DNA of 23,818 nt from Globomyces pollinis-pini (Eukaryota; Chytridiomycota; Chytridiomycetes; Rhizophydiales; Globomycetaceae): assembly GCA_025399215.1 (NCBI GenBank), contig MU621349.1, forward strand, positions 1-23,818, written 5' to 3'. Positions 19,662 to 23,818 of the stretch are shown in pieces. The position numbers and the translations under genes were made by a program. The notes under the pieces were generated by a model. It saw nothing but the letters and a program-made list of their open reading frames with translations, was not told where the DNA came from and searched no databases. The first letter of the stretch is position 1; each line of letters starts with the position of its first letter.

Positions 19662-20280
19662 GATAAAGAAGAATTGAAGATATGAAGCAGTTCAGATAGG
19701 GAACCAATGCCACTTTGGGTCAAGAAAAAAGGCGAGTTTGTAATTTTGGAACCACCTTGTATCTTCATCAAGCACAAGTAATATCTGTGTAGCATGAATT
19801 GGTCGAACTCTATCCCTGGGGTACAAAGCGTGCTTTATATCGCGTTTAGTTTTTCCTGTTGACTAGTTGAAGCCAAGTACTATAGCAATGTTTTTTAAAC
19901 AAATAGTCTTTCAAATCCCTACTAAAGAATGATATCAGATTTCCATCAGATATTCATTAAAGATCCAGCGCTGCACTGTAAAAATGTGGTATTTCACTCA
20001 ATATTTGTCTCACCAAAGTACACACTCAGTATATTTGTAGTCTAGTTTAATCAGCCAATTAATTAGGCGCTAGAGTTATTATGCGCTGTTGCATTGCCCT
20101 GATTTACTTGGTCATATAGAAGATTGGCACCCATTTTTTGGGCTAATCAACCTCCCTTTGAGAATTCATTCTACAAGGGCTGCATCAAAACATTTCTAGG
20201 TATTCAGTGATAACAAAATATGTGTATTTAAATGTCTTGTATTATATATCAAAATATTACAATTTAAAACATTCCTCCAA
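19662..20280. other. Intergenic, promoter side of the GT2 gene
   Basis: About 620 nt lie between two minus-strand genes. No exon, RNA gene or repeat was recognised. An open frame running over the GT2 5' end (19553-19795) is a shadow frame. Confidence 0.5.
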
Positions 20281-21563
20281 TTAATCTGTGTGATCATCTT
20301 CTAGTCGTAAAGAAGATTGAACAAAAGATGGTGGTTGTATAACATCGTTGAAGATAAAAGTTCTAAACAGTTAGATCATACAGTCATACCCGTAGATTAA
20401 AACAACGAATCCAACAACTTGCAACCATTTGAAGGTTTCCCAGTGTAAAGCTAGAGATGCCATCCAAATAAACAATGTCCTAGTGGTGTTATAGTTTATA
20501 CACAAACCTGCATGTATCGATTGTAGAACGAGATGTTGCACTGATATTTTTGGTGACAGCTAATCCACAATAATTGAAAATTGAGATTGAAAACATTATT
20601 CCAATTCCAGCATACAAAACTTGGGGATGTGATATTTGTCTCACCCTAAACATTTAAGTTATGGATAAAAACATACATTTCATCAAAGTTAAAGACATTG
20701 CCAGGCTCACCTCGTACACCAAGTGTAAAATGTAAGATTGGAACGGCAATCAGACTTAACGTTAATCCGAAAAGTCCTTCTAAACCAACAGCTTTCAAAG
20801 GCGCAACTTGATATCTGACCATAATTTTTTCTTCAATTACAAATTGAGACGCAGTAAAGCATTGTGCTAATACTACCAGGAAAATTCCAATTGGGGATGT
20901 TGGTGTAGCATGTTCAACAGGTTTTTCGGCACCGGAGACCAATGGTGACAGTCCAACAATAGCGACTCCAAGAAACACAACACAAAGTGCAAACCATCTA
21001 TACAAAGGATGTTTTCGACCTAAAAATATGGTGGAAAACAATCCAGTAAATAGTACCACAGATCCTCTCAACATCTGATAAATCGAAGCTGAAGTGAAAA
21101 TCAACCCAATGTTCATTAATGTCGTTCCGGTTAGATCACATAATGTTGGTAATAAAAACAATAGCTGAGCAACTCCAGTCAATGGTTTTGGGGACGCAGC
21201 TGGAATGTCGGCAGAGGATTCAATATGTTCGGGCAATTCATTTGAAGGACTGCCTTCCGGTATAGGATGATAAGTTGAATCTCCTTGTCTCTTTTCATTC
21301 CAATCCATGATCAAGAAGACAAACAAACACATAATTTCACCCACAAACATCTACAAAGATCAAAAAAAGCTAAGTATACATTGATAGTTTGGAATAGCGG
21401 TTGTTCAAAATAACGTTTGTTTGGACCATCGCAATGGTCAACACAAGTAAGATCTTGTAATTTGTTCAGTAGTGTATTGATAGTTCCTAAGTATATCAAA
21501 TATGGCAACCATACCAGTGAATAGCATCCCTGATACCAATAGAATGAGAAAAGTTCTGTTCAT
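20281..21563 (-). CDS. SLC35F6: SLC35F6-like drug/metabolite superfamily transporter
   Basis: Six exons: 21563-21515, 21486-21380, 21350-20677, 20645-20508, 20479-20390 and 20362-20281. The introns are 28, 29, 31, 28 and 27 nt, and the product is 379 residues, close to human SLC35F6 (about 371). Matching segments run in order: FTGTINTLLNKLQD, a CVDHCDGP loop, LFQTINMFVGE, LPTLCDLTGTTLMNIG, SASIYQMLRGSVV, FTGLFSTIFLGRK, VIEEKIMVRYQV, GLEGLFGL, FNYCGLAVTK and SATSRSTIDTCRTL. About ten transmembrane helices are expected, with a loop of about 40 hydrophilic residues after the second or third. SLC35F6 is reported in lysosomal and mitochondrial membranes and its substrate is unclear. The spliced last exons restore the second half that the long frame lacks. 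Confidence 0.92.
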
Positions 21564-21803
21564 TTTAGTTTGTGGGGGAAACTTCCTTCTGTACAAATAA
21601 AAAGTTTGAACCAGCCACACAGTGAAAATCCTGGATATTGAGAACACGAGGAACGTACGCAGACATTAAAAGACAAACATGACTATTAGAGATACATAAT
21701 ACTGGAGTGGTCTATTACTATTATATCACCAGCACAGATCTAAAGGAACTGTATCAATCATACAAGAATTTATTTGATTAATCTACACAATTAAACCTTC
21801 TTA

Positions 21804-23228
21804 CTATTTTAATCCAGCAGTATACTTGCGAAACATTTTTTCCCTCTCTGTTGGGTTTTTGATTGCCAAAAAACGAGGATCTTTATCAATTTTGACACAA
21901 GTCTATCATTACAAAACTAAAACTCCTTACTGTACTCCAAACCGATTGAGAGCTGAGATCTAACGTCTTGAGTAATTCTATAAAATCATTTTGGAGTTCT
22001 AAGGTTTAGAAAACATCACATATACGTTCTAATTGCGCCTTCTTTAATTTTTGAACATGTTCATGAAAGAGACTTTCACGTTTCTTTGCATCTTTGAATT
22101 TCACAAATTTTGCATCTCTTTTAAATTTTCTTGAAAAATCTTCAAATCGGGTTCGTATCTGTACATTTTGCTCCAATAAATCTAGATACTGACTTTCACT
22201 ATCCTAATACAATAAATATGCAATCGATACCGTAGATACTTTCTTTTTTTCTTGTATAATTTCTTGTGATCGTTGCTGATGATTAGAATATATTTGGGAT
22301 TACTGCACAGAATTGATCAAATACTTGTTTACGTTCTTTGAAATTTTTAATATTTTGGTATCGTGAGTCCGCTTCCAATAATGTTACTTGCTTGTCCCAA
22401 GTTAGAAATGGTGATATGGATTTTTCCTTTAGTAATTCCTTAGGATTAAAATATTCAATATCTACCATAAAATCGCTAGATAGCTCTTGAACTGATTTCA
22501 ATACTGGTGCTTCTAGGGGTTCAATTACATCCTGCACAGGTTCCTGAATTTGATCCAACTTTGGCCTTTTCGAATCTTCATTTATTAAACTGATGCTTTC
22601 TTGGTGAATCTCGTCTTCAATATGCTTTCGCTTTAAATCCACTTCTTTAGCTTCATTTTCCGTGTTCGCGTTCCCAATTGCTTCCTCTGGAATATCTGTC
22701 GACTCTTCAATGGCTGCATTATGTTGAATCTTACTTTCTTGCATGTCTTCATCTTTCTCTGCAGCTTCGTTCTCAAGATCCATTGCTTCAGCCAACAATT
22801 CTCCAATGAGATCAACAATATCATCTGGTATCTGACATAAAATATAACCAAATTAATTACCTATCATTAAAACCAAATAAAAAATACCTAAATAATAAGT
22901 ATTAGTTAAAACAAGTAATACATCCCAACTGACAGTCTTATCCGACTCACGATAGAAAAATTCATGATTGAAATTAGTCAATACAATAGCCCAATCCGAA
23001 TCAGGGATATATTTTCTACGATTATCAATACAAGTAAAATACAATTCCACAGCAACTTCTTTCTTTGGAGGAGGAGGAGGAGTATAATCCAAAGGTCGTT
23101 CCCAAACACTTTCATTTGTAATACGATTAAAGAAATATTCTCGACCATCCGGTGTAAACATTTGAGACCTACTTGGTTATTTATTCGGTTCTTTACCATG
23201 CTAAATTGATTCTTGTATCCGTACTCAT
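21804..23228 (-). CDS. TCERG1: TCERG1-like WW/FF-domain transcription-splicing factor
   Basis: Seven exons: 23228-23197, 23168-22922, 22831-22304, 22275-22240, 22203-22026, 21998-21931 and 21902-21804, giving 395 residues. WW1 (W11 ... TPDGREYFFN ... SVWERP) is followed by a proline run and WW2 (DWAIVLTNFNHEFFYR ... SWDIP). An acidic linker with basic KRKH and KRPK patches leads to three FF domains: FLTWDKQVTLLEADSRYQN...KERKQVFDQFC (about 216-269), a second at 282-336, and DFIELLKTLDLSSQSVW...EREKMFRKY (about 341-391). The order and FF sequences track TCERG1/CA150 (S. pombe Dre4), which links the Pol II C-terminal domain to spliceosomes. Simple introns are 28, 28, 36, 27 and 28 nt; one is composite (90 nt). 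Confidence 0.88.
22832..22921 (-). other. Triple intron: 34 + 27 + 29 nt GT-AG units
   Basis: The intron lies inside WW2 of the TCERG1-like gene, between TGG-GAT and ATA-CCA. Units 22921-22888 (GTATTA...TTTAG), 22887-22861 (GTATTT...GATAG) and 22860-22832 (GTAATT...GTCAG) abut at two AG|GT junctions. Partial removal leaves in-frame stops; full removal gives SWDIPDD, matching WDRPDD of TCERG1. Confidence 0.75.
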
Positions 23229-23818
23229 CAAGAAATTTGTTTTTTTTTAAAAAAATGGAAAGTAGTGATACGAATCCATGATATTGATGGTGTTCGTTGC
23301 TTATTCCTATAGAAAAGTACTCGCACTGAAGACTAAAGTTGCCAAGATTTGACTTTGGACAGATATAGGGTCGATATACATTATTGTGACTGATAGAAGT
23401 CATTCAAACTCTACATTCATACGTTGAACTGAAACTAATGGTTATCATCAAATGAACTAAATATCAATTGTATGATAAAGAAAGTTACGCAAGTATATTT
23501 ATAACCATTCACTCATATTAAATGATGAACTTTCTTCTGTAAAAGAAGCTACTATTAAAGCAGTTACTTCCATCTTTCACAATCAATGCCAATTGTTCGA
23601 ATAGTACGATTAGCAAGTCTCTAAGTTAATACTCATGTTTATTTTCATTGGTCAAATACTACCACAGATCCAGAAAGATCAACTAATTTCCTATCCTAAA
23701 ATTATTTCATGACTTGAACCAACTAAATATTGAACAAAATACAGATCAGGTCAGACCATGACGATTTAACTTTCAATCCTCAAAAGACCTATGACTTAAT
23801 AACGGACCTGATTTCAAA
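23229..23818. other. Gene-free right flank
   Basis: 590 nt beyond the TCERG1 start. A short plus-strand open stretch (about 23518-23609) lacks an in-frame ATG and a recognisable domain. No gene, RNA or repeat can be supported; the region should contain the TCERG1 promoter. Confidence 0.45.

Noticed and set aside
21999..22020. Short intron with a GTGATG donor in the TCERG1-like gene
   Set aside because: It would create a TAA at the junction; the 27-nt GTATAT donor at 22025 gives an open, FF-matching product.
22978..23403. 141-codon minus-strand frame over the TCERG1 5' end
   Set aside because: Shadow of the WW-domain exon in another frame; no domain.

Overview
This window looks like nuclear DNA from a zoosporic (chytrid-like) fungus. 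It is AT-rich by eye and gene-dense, with many very short spliceosomal introns. It carries fungal hallmarks: a PF08550 AreA-type GATA-like domain, a fungal acyltransferase-3 and a Met17-type sulfhydrylase. It also encodes ODAD4/TTC25, a docking factor for ciliary outer dynein arms, which implies a motile flagellum. The genus cannot be named from sequence alone. Most genes had to be assembled by hand from exons; nearly all apparent frame breaks are resolved by GT-AG introns of 23-37 nt, so they are introns and not mutations.

Layout, left to right: acyltransferase-3 (+, 692-2011); VC0807-like membrane protein (-, 2113-2807); PHF5A/Rds3 splicing factor (-, 3409-3783); O-acetylhomoserine sulfhydrylase MET17 (-, 4105-5597); small AreA GATA-like-domain protein (-, 5988-6587); ODAD4/TTC25 (+, 7253-8590); two intronless tandem paralogues of an unrecognised membrane protein with a large Cys-rich ectodomain (-, 8764-10365 and 10737-12320); TYW1 wybutosine synthase (+, 12995-14974); free methionine-R-sulfoxide reductase (-, 15162-15704); NMN-adenylyltransferase-like protein (+, 15979-16707); DNAJC9-like J protein (-, 16838-17857); Egghead-like GT2 glycosyltransferase (-, 17975-19661); SLC35F6-like transporter (-, 20281-21563); TCERG1-like WW/FF protein (-, 21804-23228). 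The last 590 nt hold no gene I can support.

Most genes are housekeeping genes from unrelated pathways, and no metabolic cluster is evident. Two (PHF5A and TCERG1) belong to splicing or splicing-coupled transcription, which is notable given the intron structure.

The most unusual signal is in the introns. I reconstruct 37 intron positions. Thirty-two are single introns of 23-37 nt (mean about 30). The other five are 62, 63, 90, 90 and 94 nt, with nothing in between. Each of the five parses as two or three end-to-end GT...AG units of 26-36 nt with an AG|GT at every internal junction, as if introns had been concatenated with zero-length exons. One array in ODAD4 is followed by a predicted 3-nt micro-exon and another 28-nt intron. 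Several short tandem duplications of similar size (24-39 nt) lie in intergenic DNA, and one of them, at 323-392, encloses a 31-nt intron-like GTAAGT...TAG segment. Together they suggest that short tandem duplication may create or extend introns here. This is an inference from sequence and needs RNA evidence.
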